NCBI GenBank assembly: GCA_044449065.1
Contig: JBIOHP010000007.1
Span: 1 to 64,000, forward strand
Reading direction: 5' to 3'
DNA: 64,000 bases
Source of the DNA: JBIOHP01 sp044449065
GTDB taxonomy: Bacteria; Bacteroidota; Ignavibacteria; UBA10030; SZUA-254
Part shown: piece after piece, positions 9,392 through 17,931 of the stretch
Layout: every line of letters starts with the position of its first letter
Numbering within the stretch: position 1 is the first letter of the stretch
The notes under the pieces: generated by a model
What the model was told of the DNA's origin: nothing
Seen by the model: only the letters and a program-made list of their open reading frames with translations
Databases searched by the model: none
Translations under genes and position numbers: made by a program

Positions 9392-9850
9392 TCATGGTGT
9401 TTGTTCATGCGTTGCGGTGGAGGATGGCCCGCGAAGCGTTTCAAGAGAATACCCTTCGCTTAGATCAACCGGCACCCACGGAAGTTTTTTCTTCCCTGTT
9501 TCGCGTGGGGCAAATGCATCTTCATTGCTGATGAGTTTATAGAGTTTCACAAACGATTCCATGGCGTCCTTATCAGGCATGGTGGAATTCTGGCATTCCT
9601 TCAGCAGGCGTTCTTTCAGAAGGATAAGAAGATCGCCGGCGATTTTCAACCGGTCAAGTTTGCCTAACCCTTGCTCGCTGAACGCTAAATCGATAATGCA
9701 TTGCCGTTTTGCAGCGATTTCATCGGCGTATTCGGTATTCCATCGCCAGACGGTATTCTTGGCGATGTTCATCACTTTTACGATGATGCGAACGCTTTTT
9801 CCCATGGCTCGCAGCCGGATGAATTGTTTGCGTGTGTCGTTTTCGTACAT
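9392..9850 (-). CDS. helix-turn-helix DNA-binding protein, phage-type
   Basis: A 152-residue protein with an N-terminal HTH (residues ~5-40: RKQFIRLRAMGKSVRIIVKVMNIAKNTVWRWNTEY), in the style of transposase/terminase small-subunit HTH domains. The C-terminal half is helical and charged with no recognisable catalytic motif. The start at 9850 has an AAGGAA ribosome-binding site 8 nt upstream. A sigma70-like promoter with a palindrome in its spacer lies about 140 bp upstream and points at this gene, which suggests a DNA-binding regulator that may control itself. It is isolated from other phage genes. A small-terminase-like role is an alternative I cannot exclude. Confidence 0.65.
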   Translation of the reverse strand: MYENDTRKQFIRLRAMGKSVRIIVKVMNIAKNTVWRWNTEYADEIAAKRQCIIDLAFSEQGLGKLDRLKIAGDLLILLKERLLKECQNSTMPDKDAMESFVKLYKLISNEDAFAPRETGKKKLPWVPVDLSEGYSLETLRGPSSTATHEQTP

Positions 9851-9988
9851 AGTTTTTTCCTTTCCGTCGCGGATATACACCGCTGCGCGCGGCATAGTAT
9901 TGCGCGAATGCCATGTTTTGTGGTTTTCGATGAATTTTGTTTGGCTTGAGTTAAAGGAGGCAGGTTCTTCCGTATTCCTTGTATATAT

Positions 9989-10017
9989 AATATAAGGAAA
10001 ATTCCTTAAATAGTCAA
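9989..10017 (-). promoter_or_regulatory. sigma70-type promoter with operator-like palindrome in the spacer
   Basis: On the minus strand, TTGACT (10012-10017) and TATATT (9989-9994) are separated by exactly 17 bp. The spacer is filled by a palindrome (plus-strand TAAGGAAAATTCCTTA, 9993-10008), and another half-site (ATTCCTT) lies about 10 bp downstream. The arrangement is that of a repressible promoter reading toward the HTH gene starting at 9850. Confidence 0.6.
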
Positions 10018-10056
10018 GCGAAATCGCTACATGACGAAAATTTAATGTTGGGCACA

Positions 10057-10113
10057 GAATCTTGTTCCCACGGTCTCCGTGGGGATATCGGCATTACCAC
10101 GCGGGAGCGTGGT
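10057..10113. repeat. dispersed mini-palindromes (REP-like)
   Basis: Two short hairpins lie side by side: CCCACG-gtct-CCGTGGG and CCACGC-ggga-GCGTGG. The second, with its leading GGCATTA, recurs at 10562-10585 and 14035-14060 in this window. No ORF fits. Confidence 0.65.
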
Positions 10114-10179
10114 ACCGATGTAAGACTCTTGCTCAGAATCCACTAAAATAGAAAGTCTTCCTTCTATCTATAACTTCTT

Positions 10180-10214
10180 GTTCTTTCTTTTGCCTTAAGG
10201 CAAATAGAAAGAAC
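10180..10214. repeat. stand-alone hairpin
   Basis: GTTCTTTC and GAAAGAAC flank an inner TGCC/GGCA stem around TTAA, giving a hairpin of about 35 nt. There is no adjacent gene on either strand for it to terminate, so it is more likely part of the surrounding palindromic repeat cluster. Confidence 0.5.
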
Positions 10215-10234
10215 AAAAGAAAAACTCAAGGCTG

Positions 10235-10361
10235 CAGAATCAATGCCTGAATAATTGCGTCTTTTTTGCGAACAAACGAACTCGCCCCGACTTCGTCGTG
10301 TCTCAGACAACGTTTGTTCTCAATCTATGCGACGCAATTTTTCCGGGCGGCATTGATTCTG
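10235..10361. repeat. 127-bp long palindromic element
   Basis: The outer arms CAGAATCAATGCC (10235-10247) and GGCATTGATTCTG (10349-10361) are perfect inverts. Inner arms (TTGCGTC/GACGCAA and ACAAACG/CGTTTGT) continue the symmetry, so the whole element could fold as one long stem or cruciform. The sequence just to the right (10406-10470; GTCCCGGAGGGACGCC core) resembles a short motif widely scattered in bacterial intergenic DNA. A 73-codon open frame here is a by-product. Confidence 0.6.
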
Positions 10362-10540
10362 ATGCCAACAAAAAACATTATCATTTGTCCGAATACATAG
10401 ACAAAGTCCCGGAGGGACGCCATGTCTATAGCCGAGAAGCGCACCGGATAGTAGCAGAGCCTCGTGAGGGGCGAAATGTGCTGTATTTTCGGTCAGACGT
10501 TCCGCCCTACAAAGTATAGATCGAGTGTTTGAGATTTACC

Positions 10541-10585
10541 TGACGCAGGAGCGTCAACGACGGCATTACCACGCGGGAGCGTGGT
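10541..10585. repeat. REP-like double mini-hairpin, copy 1
   Basis: Two hairpins in tandem, TGACGC-agga-GCGTCA and CCACGC-ggga-GCGTGG, are joined by AACGACGGCATTA. The same unit recurs with near identity at 14013-14061, and the two copies bracket the 11107-13917 gene. Confidence 0.75.
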
Positions 10586-11106
10586 TACGAGCAAGTCCGA
10601 TTGAAATGTTTCACCCACTCACAAATTCTCCTCAACCATGTATTAACTAAGGATTTCATTCCCCCCATCTCCAATTGTCGAAAATAATATCCCCCAATTC
10701 TGCCAAAATTTGCGGTTTTCAGAGGGTTTTCTCTTATTCTAAACTATTAATATTACAGGACTTGATTTTAAATAAATCTTTACTTAGCTTTTTGCAAATA
10801 TACATGCGTTTTTTCAGGCGCCTCTGAACGCATGCATCAACGTAGATCATCAATCATATTTTCTTTACCCGGCGCGAGAATCCATCTTACTGCTTTCTCT
10901 CGCTCCACCGCATTCAGATATGGCAGGTTACTTCTTGTATCGTGAGTTATTCTTTGTAAGACGATCCGCAAGAACATTATTCATTTTATTCAAATACGAA
11001 TTTGCTATTTCCGGGTAAACTGGCGGTACCCGCGCCTACCAGCCCCTTCACTTGAAATCATCGCCCTGCATCGGGCATTCCGTTAACATATTGGAAGGAG
11101 TGAGTT
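10586..11106. other. non-coding stretch upstream of a secreted repeat protein
   Basis: About 520 bp with no credible ORF on either strand. It is AT-rich near 10680-10800. I see no strong palindrome. The 3' end contains the ribosome-binding site (GGAG, 9-10 nt before the start codon at 11107). Confidence 0.6.
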
Positions 11107-13917
11107 ATGAACTCGTTACAACATTTTACGCGCGCCGTGATTGCGGTTATACTTTACTGTACAACATCGATCATGGTTTGCGCCCAATTTTCACAGCAAG
11201 GCCCCAAGCTTGTCGGTACGGGCAGTTTGGTGACTCCCTTGCAGGGTCTATCCGTCGCGGTTTCAGGCGATGGCAATACTGCGATCGTCGGGGCACCATT
11301 AGATGATTCCTCCCGCGGCGCGGTATGGATATTCACGCGAGCCGGTGGAACATGGAGCCAGCAAGGATCAAAACTTATCGGCATTGACTCGGTTGGCAGA
11401 GCCGAACAAGGATTATCCGTCGCCATCTCGGCAGATGGCAACACGGTCATTTTTGGCGGACCGAATGATGATAATCCTCCTCACGCTGCGGGCGCCATCG
11501 GCGCCGCATGGGTCTTCACGCGAACGAGTGGCGTCTGGAGCCAGCAAGGCAGCAAACTTGTTGGCACTGGTCTTTCTTCTTTTGGGCTTGCAGGACAGGG
11601 AATGTCGGTCGCTCTTTCCGCCGATGGCAATACAGCATTAGTGGGCGGATGGTTAGACAGCAACAGCGTGGGTGCGACATGGGTTTTCACGAGAACGAGC
11701 AGTATTTGGAGCCAGCAGGGAAACAAGCTTGTGGGCACGGGCGGCAAAAATCTGCCGCGCCAGGGATATTCAGTTGCGCTTTCGGGCGACGGCAATACTG
11801 CGATCGTTGGAGGGAACAATGATAGTTCCGGTTTTGGCGCGTCATGGATTTTCGTACGGAACATCGGCGTGTGGACTCAGCAAGGAAATAAACTCGTAGG
11901 AACCGGAGCAGTTGGAGTCCCCGGACAGGGAGAATCTGTCAGCATTTCCGGAGATGGAAATACCGCATTGGTGGGAGGACCTCTTGATAACAGCCCCGGC
12001 GATGTGGGAGCCACCTGGGTCTTTATCAGAACGGGCTTTGTTTGGTCGCAGCAAGGATCGAAGCTTCTCGCATCTGATACCAGCGGCAAGCCCGCCCAAG
12101 GATATTCCGTTTCCCTTTCCGGCGACGGAAACACCGCCCTCGTCGGCGGACCATTAAACGGTTCCCGTTTGGGCGCGGCGTGGATATTTTCGAGAGCCGG
12201 TTCGTCCTGGAGCCAACTTGGAAATAAACTTGTCGGGTCGGGCTCAACCGATTCAACTGCGCAAGGATATGGAGTATCGCTATCTTCAGATGGTTCAACC
12301 GCACTGATTGGCGGGCCAGCCGACTCGACAACAGGCGCAACATGGGTATTCGTCCGCCAGAACAACGACACGATCACCGCAAGCGCAGGCGCTCATGGTT
12401 CGATTTCTCCCTCTGGCACGGTGCTCGTCCAAATCGATTCCAGCCAGAAGTTTACCATTACGCCTGATCTTCATTATTCTATCAGCGATGTGCTTGTTGA
12501 TAACGTATCGGTTGGCGCCGTCACGCAATATACATTCAATACTGTGACAGCTAATCATACCATAAGCGCCGCATTTGTTATTCAACCGGCGGAAACTGTA
12601 AGCTACCGGAGTTTCACCTACGACTCGTTAATAGTGAAAAAATCGCTCAAGAAGAAAAACGTTACCGAGCATTTCCGTTTCGTCATTGAAAATAACACCG
12701 GCAGCAGTATCAATCAAATTACTCTGCTCTTCAAGAATGCGAAAGATACGATTTTTAGCGCGGGCGGCTTAACGGTAAGCGATACGGCGAAGTATATCCG
12801 GCTGACCGGGACTCTCCTCGACGGAGATTCCGTTACAGTAATAGGAAGATGTTTCCAGCCGAAACCGCAGGTGATATCGAAATTATGGCTTGGACCCATC
12901 ACGAGAACCCCTACCGCCACGATGGTGTTACCGGAGGAAGAACACGGCGAGCTTCCGATGCCGAACGCGGCGAACGTGCGCGACGATCTGTATAACCGTT
13001 TATTGCTCGCGCAGGGCGGTTTGATTGTTGGGGACGTTCAAGCAACTCTCGATTCCGCAAGGAAACACGGCTGGGTGCGAATGAAGAAAACCGGCAATAT
13101 GTACAGCTCGCTCGTCGATAGAAACGGACCACATACCGGCATACCTCAGGGATTCCTGCTCTTCAAAAACAACAAACCGTTTGTAAAGGAGCAATCGAGC
13201 TTGCCCCCGGGAAAACAGAACAACCGGGTATTTGCGGATTTGCTCGCTTTGAAGTTCAATATCGCGCTCAGCAATGCAAAAATTACTCCTCTGGGGTTCG
13301 GCGCTCTGAAATATGTTGAATCCGGCAGCCCGTTTGCGAACATGTATCTCCGCGATATCGCTTCGTATGGCGATTCAATGATGACATACGCGGCGCGTTT
13401 CTCCGATACGCTTAAACTTTACGGAAAACTCGATACGACCCTCATGCATATCAACGCGGCGTTCTCGTCGTCCATCGATACTTCAGACTGGAGCGACTCG
13501 TTAAAATTGAAAACAACAATCCGTGTCATCGATACAGGCATTCTTGAATCAGGCAGTATTGCTCCAATAAGCATTCGGAACTTACACGCGGACAATCGGG
13601 GACCGGACGTTCCGAGAACCGCGCAGCTATACCAGAATTATCCCAATCCGTTCAATCCGACAACGAATATCCGGTTCGATCTTCCGGCTCCTATGGTCGT
13701 CACACTCAAGGTATATAATATTCTTGGGCAGGAAGTGATAACTCTAATCGATCATCAGCAGCGGAACGAGGGGATTCAGAATGCCCAATTCGATGGAGCA
13801 AGGTTTGCCTCTGGGATATATTTTTACCGTTTGATCGCGCAACCCGCCGGCGGCGCAGAGGGAAGAGTAGCTGGAAACAGTTCTATAACTGTCCGCAAGA
13901 TGGTATTGGTAAAATAA
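11107..13917 (+). CDS. T9SS-secreted seven-repeat (FG-GAP/integrin-like) surface protein
   Basis: A 936-residue exported protein. A signal peptide (residues 1-27, ending MVCAQ) is followed by seven repeats of about 55 residues with the pattern SQQGxKLVGTG...QGxSVALSGDGNTAIVGGP...GAxWVFTR. The GDGNTA...GG core resembles FG-GAP/integrin-alpha blades, and seven copies would close one seven-bladed propeller. Next come a bacterial Ig-like repeat (ITASAGAHGSISPSG), a long unassigned region, and a T9SS sorting domain starting NYPNPFNPTT and ending RKMVLVK. Start supported by GGAGTGAGTT before the ATG. A shorter paralogue with the same seven repeats lies at 15015-17273 on the other strand. Ligand or substrate unknown. 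Confidence 0.85.
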   Translation: MNSLQHFTRAVIAVILYCTTSIMVCAQFSQQGPKLVGTGSLVTPLQGLSVAVSGDGNTAIVGAPLDDSSRGAVWIFTRAGGTWSQQGSKLIGIDSVGRAEQGLSVAISADGNTVIFGGPNDDNPPHAAGAIGAAWVFTRTSGVWSQQGSKLVGTGLSSFGLAGQGMSVALSADGNTALVGGWLDSNSVGATWVFTRTSSIWSQQGNKLVGTGGKNLPRQGYSVALSGDGNTAIVGGNNDSSGFGASWIFVRNIGVWTQQGNKLVGTGAVGVPGQGESVSISGDGNTALVGGPLDNSPGDVGATWVFIRTGFVWSQQGSKLLASDTSGKPAQGYSVSLSGDGNTALVGGPLNGSRLGAAWIFSRAGSSWSQLGNKLVGSGSTDSTAQGYGVSLSSDGSTALIGGPADSTTGATWVFVRQNNDTITASAGAHGSISPSGTVLVQIDSSQKFTITPDLHYSISDVLVDNVSVGAVTQYTFNTVTANHTISAAFVIQPAETVSYRSFTYDSLIVKKSLKKKNVTEHFRFVIENNTGSSINQITLLFKNAKDTIFSAGGLTVSDTAKYIRLTGTLLDGDSVTVIGRCFQPKPQVISKLWLGPITRTPTATMVLPEEEHGELPMPNAANVRDDLYNRLLLAQGGLIVGDVQATLDSARKHGWVRMKKTGNMYSSLVDRNGPHTGIPQGFLLFKNNKPFVKEQSSLPPGKQNNRVFADLLALKFNIALSNAKITPLGFGALKYVESGSPFANMYLRDIASYGDSMMTYAARFSDTLKLYGKLDTTLMHINAAFSSSIDTSDWSDSLKLKTTIRVIDTGILESGSIAPISIRNLHADNRGPDVPRTAQLYQNYPNPFNPTTNIRFDLPAPMVVTLKVYNILGQEVITLIDHQQRNEGIQNAQFDGARFASGIYFYRLIAQPAGGAEGRVAGNSSITVRKMVLVK

Positions 13918-14012
13918 TATTTCCACATTTTATACGTGTGGATTTGATTTAATAACATAAAAACAATACGCTCTGAGTTACAAAAAGGATTGATTGAACG
14001 TCTGATAACCTC

Positions 14013-14061
14013 CTGACGCAGGAGCGTCAACGACGGCATTACCACGCGGGAGCGTGGTAAT
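14013..14061. repeat. REP-like double mini-hairpin, copy 2
   Basis: Same two-hairpin unit as 10541-10585 (TGACGC-agga-GCGTCA then CCACGC-ggga-GCGTGG), here between the convergent ends of the repeat-protein gene and the methyltransferase-like gene. It may help terminate transcription, although it lacks a T-run. Confidence 0.75.
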
Positions 14062-14096
14062 GTGCAAAAGGATGATTTGGGTCTTTCTTGTGCAAA

Positions 14097-14774
14097 TTAC
14101 CAGATGAACGGCACCAAGCGAAACTTAACTTTATCGCGATACTCCGAATAGCCTGGCAAGTTCTTTGCCAAGAATCTTTCTTCATCGAGAAGTCTCCATA
14201 TCAGAGCTGGCGTGAACAGAATTGGCACGAACACACCCCACCATGAGCCAAGTGCAAGCGGTACACCTAGAAGCAGAGGCATCGCCCCGGCGTACATAGG
14301 ATGCCGAACGAGACTGTACGGGCCTGTCGAGATGACCTGTTGGCCCTCGGCTATTTGAATCGTGGAAGCCGCGTACGTATTTATCTTGATCACAAAAAAG
14401 ACAAGGAGAAATCCGACGGTGACAAGTGCGTCTCCCAGAAGTGCTACATAAGATGGCACGGGAGACCATGCGAAGCGATGATCAAGAGCGGGAAAAACAA
14501 GCAACGCGATAAATCCTATCATCGCCCATAGCATTATGATTCTTTGCGTTGGTTCTTTTTCAGCGGTCGGTCCCCCACTCATGCGCCGCTCCAGGAGTTT
14601 CGGGTCTTTCATCGCGAGGTACACCGTGATTGCAACTGACCCTCCCACAAAGACAGCCATAAGGACCCATGCCTCCCAGTAGTTGAGCGTGCCTGCGGGC
14701 ACAAAGAGAAGCGCCGCCAAGGTAATAGTGCCAAGGGCACTAGATCGGAGGGCCCGAATGTTTAGGTTGGTCAT
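14097..14774 (-). CDS. isoprenylcysteine carboxyl methyltransferase (ICMT)-like membrane protein
   Basis: A 225-residue membrane protein with about five hydrophobic segments. Its C-terminal half carries the ICMT/PEMT signature LVRHPMYAG (around residue 155) followed by RLLDEERFLAKNLPGYSEYRDKVKFRLVPFIW. Bacterial members are SAM-dependent methyltransferases of the inner membrane with mostly unknown substrates. The gene appears more GC-rich than its neighbours and interrupts a pair of related T9SS repeat-protein genes, which is consistent with later arrival but does not prove it. Confidence 0.85.
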   Translation of the reverse strand: MTNLNIRALRSSALGTITLAALLFVPAGTLNYWEAWVLMAVFVGGSVAITVYLAMKDPKLLERRMSGGPTAEKEPTQRIIMLWAMIGFIALLVFPALDHRFAWSPVPSYVALLGDALVTVGFLLVFFVIKINTYAASTIQIAEGQQVISTGPYSLVRHPMYAGAMPLLLGVPLALGSWWGVFVPILFTPALIWRLLDEERFLAKNLPGYSEYRDKVKFRLVPFIW

Positions 14775-15014
14775 TATTTGTTTCGTCTGTCAACAAATTC
14801 TGGTACTTCTTTCTCCCGCCTTGCATGACGTATAACATCTGTACGTACGCAAGATTGCGGTTTTATTTATTTTGATTGCAAATGTATGAAATAGTTCACG
14901 AACGAACAACTTACCCGCTTTACTTCTCTTCCTAACTCATCTAAAATACTCACACCCCTGCCAGTCTCGTTGCAGCCCGATGGCAACCATTTATCGAAGT
15001 AGATTGGTTCGCGG

Positions 15015-17273
15015 TTATTTGACCAAAACCATCTTCCTTGACTGGCTGAAGTGTTTCGATGGATCGTTCACAGATGTCGCGTCGAGGCAGTAAAAATATA
15101 TGCCGGATGGCAAACTGTTCGCATCGAATTGTACAGATTTATCACCCGATTGCTCGGTTTTGTTCACTACTACTTGTACCTCCTGCCCCAGAACGTTATA
15201 CAACGACAAGCGGACGAATGACTCCTCCGGTAATTGATATCTAATGTGGGTCGTTGGGTTGAAAGGGTTGGGGTAATTTTGTTCAAGCGCATAAGTTACA
15301 GGAATTCCTCTCCTGTTTTCGGATACTCCTGTGATTGAGAACTGCACCTGGTTACTTGCCGGACTCAGGTTATCGTGAATATCTTCGGCTCGGACCAAGT
15401 AGTATTGCTTTTGGATGGGTGCGGGTTCAGCAAAAACCGTGTCCCTGCTATAAGCATAGGGTTGCAACAACGATACATCCGTGATAGAGTCCGCGTTCCG
15501 ATAAACTGCATAACGCCCTAAATCAGGCTCAGTATTCGGATTCCAATGGAGAAAAACGGTATCGGAGTGCATGGTGTAGGCAAGGTTTCTCGGAGCCAGA
15601 GGTGGGATATTATCCACCGAATAGCCGCTGTCAGGATAAGAATCATAAAACACATTTGCGTAATTCTTTTGAGCCGAAACCATGAAATAAGTCATTCCAT
15701 TTGTCGTTGACATTGAATCATAAAGTGTTGACGCAGTGTAGGAGTATGCAGTAAAGTTGTGAGCAGGTTGATTCGCAATCCATTCCCAATTATATACAAC
15801 ATCATTAATTATTTCCGTGCGGTAGTCACGACCCTTAAAATTAAGTGTGATTTCACCGTTGGACGTACTTTTTCCTGGTGCAGCCGCGCCACTCGGAATA
15901 GCTCGCCAGATACTATAATAGGGAAGAGTGTATGCATTCGTATCTAAAAAGGAGGCTTGCCAATCAATAGTAACTTTCCCACCTTGGTCATGGGGAACAT
16001 CAAGAATGGAAGTGATGATCGGTGCACCGGTACTGTAATACACCCATACAGCTCCCAGAGTTTTATTGTCATATGGTCCACCCACGATTGCTGTGTTGCC
16101 GTCACTGGAAAGAGAAACTGAATATCCTTGCTCTGCATTTCCGTTGGCACCGGAGCCAACAAGTTTACTTCCCTGCTGTGTCCATACACCCCTGCTTCTG
16201 GTAAACACCCATACGGCTCCTCTGCTTAAAGGCCCTCCGAAGCCGTAACCGTCATAGGGTCCACCAACAATTGCTGTATTTCCATCGCCTGAAATAGAAA
16301 CGGAGAAACCCTGCTCGGCAAGAATACCTCCTGAACCTACAAGTTTATTTCCCTGTTGTGACCATACACCGAAGCCAAAAGTATACACCCAAGCTGCCCC
16401 AACCCCACCATCATCACCCACACCACTCACTATAGCAGTGCCGCCATCAGCGGAAAGTGAAACTGATGAACCTTGATGGGCTGCCCCCACAGCATCACTC
16501 CCGACAAGTTTATTCCCTTGTTGTGCCCACACACTTCCGTACCGCGTGAAAACCCAAGTGGCTCCTCTAAAACTATTGTCAGCATTGCCCCCAACGATTG
16601 CGGTATTGCCATTAGCTGAGAGAGAAACTGCACCTCCTTGATCTACAGTCGTCCCCACGGAACCTGTACCGACAAGTTTATTCCCTTGTTGTATCCATAT
16701 ACTCCCACTTCTCACGTAAACCCAAGCAGCTCCCAGGATATTACTGTCCTGACTCCCACCTACGATAACCGTATTTCCATCTCCGGAGATTGCGACCGCA
16801 CCTCCTTGGTTCACGTAAATCCCCACGGAACCAGTGCCGACAAGTTTAAGTCCCTGTTGTGTCCATACACCGCCGGCTCTCCCGAATATCCAAGCAGCTC
16901 CCATATAATTATTGTCATATGGTCCACCCACGATTGCTGTGTTGCCGTCAGCTGAGATAGAAACAGATGCGCCCTGCCCCGCAGCTCCCACAGAACCAGT
17001 GCCGACAAGTTTAAGTCCCTGTTGTGTCCATACACCCCCGCTTCGCGTGTAAACCCAGGCCGCTCCTGTATCATTGTTGGTACCGTAACCACCTACTATA
17101 GCCGTATTTCCATCTCCGGAGATTGCGACTGCACCTCCTTGGCTCACTAAACTCCCCACGGAACCTGTCCCGACAAGTTTACCCCCCTGCTGGATGAACT
17201 GTGCCCTTGCCGATGGAAGCATAATCAGAACAAGAGCAAGAATAAAAGTACAACGTTGTTTATGAGTACACAT
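15015..17273 (-). CDS. T9SS-secreted seven-repeat (FG-GAP/integrin-like) surface protein, paralogue
   Basis: A 752-residue paralogue of the 11107 gene. A signal peptide (residues 1-25, ending SARAQ) precedes seven repeats (QQGxKLVGTGSVG...GGAVAISGDGNTAIVGG...GAAWVYTR). Then come a fibronectin-III-like segment (PPLAPRNLAYTMHSDTVFLHWNPNTEPDLGRYAVYRN) and a T9SS domain (NYPNPFNPTT...SRKMVLVK). It lacks the long middle region of the larger paralogue. Repeats within this gene are closer to each other in DNA than to those of the paralogue, as expected if repeats are homogenised. It is predicted to be displayed on the cell surface; function unknown. Confidence 0.85.
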   Translation of the reverse strand: MCTHKQRCTFILALVLIMLPSARAQFIQQGGKLVGTGSVGSLVSQGGAVAISGDGNTAIVGGYGTNNDTGAAWVYTRSGGVWTQQGLKLVGTGSVGAAGQGASVSISADGNTAIVGGPYDNNYMGAAWIFGRAGGVWTQQGLKLVGTGSVGIYVNQGGAVAISGDGNTVIVGGSQDSNILGAAWVYVRSGSIWIQQGNKLVGTGSVGTTVDQGGAVSLSANGNTAIVGGNADNSFRGATWVFTRYGSVWAQQGNKLVGSDAVGAAHQGSSVSLSADGGTAIVSGVGDDGGVGAAWVYTFGFGVWSQQGNKLVGSGGILAEQGFSVSISGDGNTAIVGGPYDGYGFGGPLSRGAVWVFTRSRGVWTQQGSKLVGSGANGNAEQGYSVSLSSDGNTAIVGGPYDNKTLGAVWVYYSTGAPIITSILDVPHDQGGKVTIDWQASFLDTNAYTLPYYSIWRAIPSGAAAPGKSTSNGEITLNFKGRDYRTEIINDVVYNWEWIANQPAHNFTAYSYTASTLYDSMSTTNGMTYFMVSAQKNYANVFYDSYPDSGYSVDNIPPLAPRNLAYTMHSDTVFLHWNPNTEPDLGRYAVYRNADSITDVSLLQPYAYSRDTVFAEPAPIQKQYYLVRAEDIHDNLSPASNQVQFSITGVSENRRGIPVTYALEQNYPNPFNPTTHIRYQLPEESFVRLSLYNVLGQEVQVVVNKTEQSGDKSVQFDANSLPSGIYFYCLDATSVNDPSKHFSQSRKMVLVK

Positions 17274-17634
17274 GATGAACTCCTTTCATAAGTGATGCTA
17301 GTGAAATGGGAAGAAGGAAGCCTCAATCTTCCTCACACCCTGCGAGGCGCGCCAAGCAATAGTTGAGTGACGAGGTGGCAGGGAAAATATATGAATTAAC
17401 TCAACAAGTGTCAATACCAGTAAAATGGCCTATTGCAGGGCTTAACAAAGTCCTCCCAATAGCATTAAAAAAGTCACATTTGACTCAACTTTCATTGAAG
17501 AGGAAGCTGATTGTTTCATGGTGTTAGGTTATTCGGTCTTAGCCAGACGGATTACTCCGAGGTGTCCCGTTCATACGGTTTGCTAACTTGATTTACGGTC
17601 CAGCTTTCGAGATCCATTAGCGAATCCCCGTGAT
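17274..17634. other. non-coding upstream region
   Basis: About 360 bp before the 15015-17273 gene with no credible ORF. It presumably contains that gene's promoter, but I cannot identify one with confidence. No strong repeat is visible. Confidence 0.5.
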
Positions 17635-17832
17635 ATGCATGGGGCTTGGCAATTGGCAAAACACTATGGACTTGCCATCAATCCCTTAGGAAATCTGGCA
17701 AATGACAAATGTTTTCATTCGACATCTGCCAGACTTGCTAAATGGCAAAACTTCGTGGCAAATCTGGCGAATTGTCGATTCGCCATTAGACAAATGTATG
17801 GGTATTTGGCGGGATGGCAAGTGATGATTTAG
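17635..17832. repeat. degenerate TGGCAA repeat cluster
   Basis: TGGCAA occurs at least seven times in under 200 bp, mostly as CTGGCAAAT, AATGGCAAAAC and TTGGCAA variants, with inverted copies (TTGCCA, CGCCATT) between them. A 65-codon open frame reads through it but repeats the same few residues, so it is treated as a simple-sequence artefact rather than a gene. Confidence 0.55.
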
Positions 17833-17884
17833 TATTAAAGCTACACCGGCAATTGGGATAAAGGTTGCGCCATACTAAGCCAAT

Positions 17885-17909
17885 AAAAAGGGCAGCGTGA
17901 ACTGCCCTT
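17885..17909 (-). terminator. intrinsic terminator for the YD-like repeat gene cluster
   Basis: Perfect 8-bp stem AAGGGCAG/CTGCCCTT (17888-17895 and 17902-17909) with a 6-nt loop, followed on the minus strand by TTTTTATT. It lies 23 bp after the stop of the gene ending at 17932. Confidence 0.85.
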
Positions 17910-17931
17910 GTGTTTGGAAGTTATCTTAAGG

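Noticed and set aside
9392..9850. A prophage terminase module
   Set aside because: Only the HTH protein is present; no large terminase, portal or capsid genes surround it.
10298..10519. A 73-codon gene
   Set aside because: It lies wholly in the long palindrome and adjacent dispersed motif, with no ribosome-binding site.
15015..17273. Regularly spaced DNA repeats resembling a CRISPR or minisatellite array
   Set aside because: The period is about 165 bp, the repeats are degenerate and in frame, and they encode a continuous repeat protein with a signal peptide and sorting domain.
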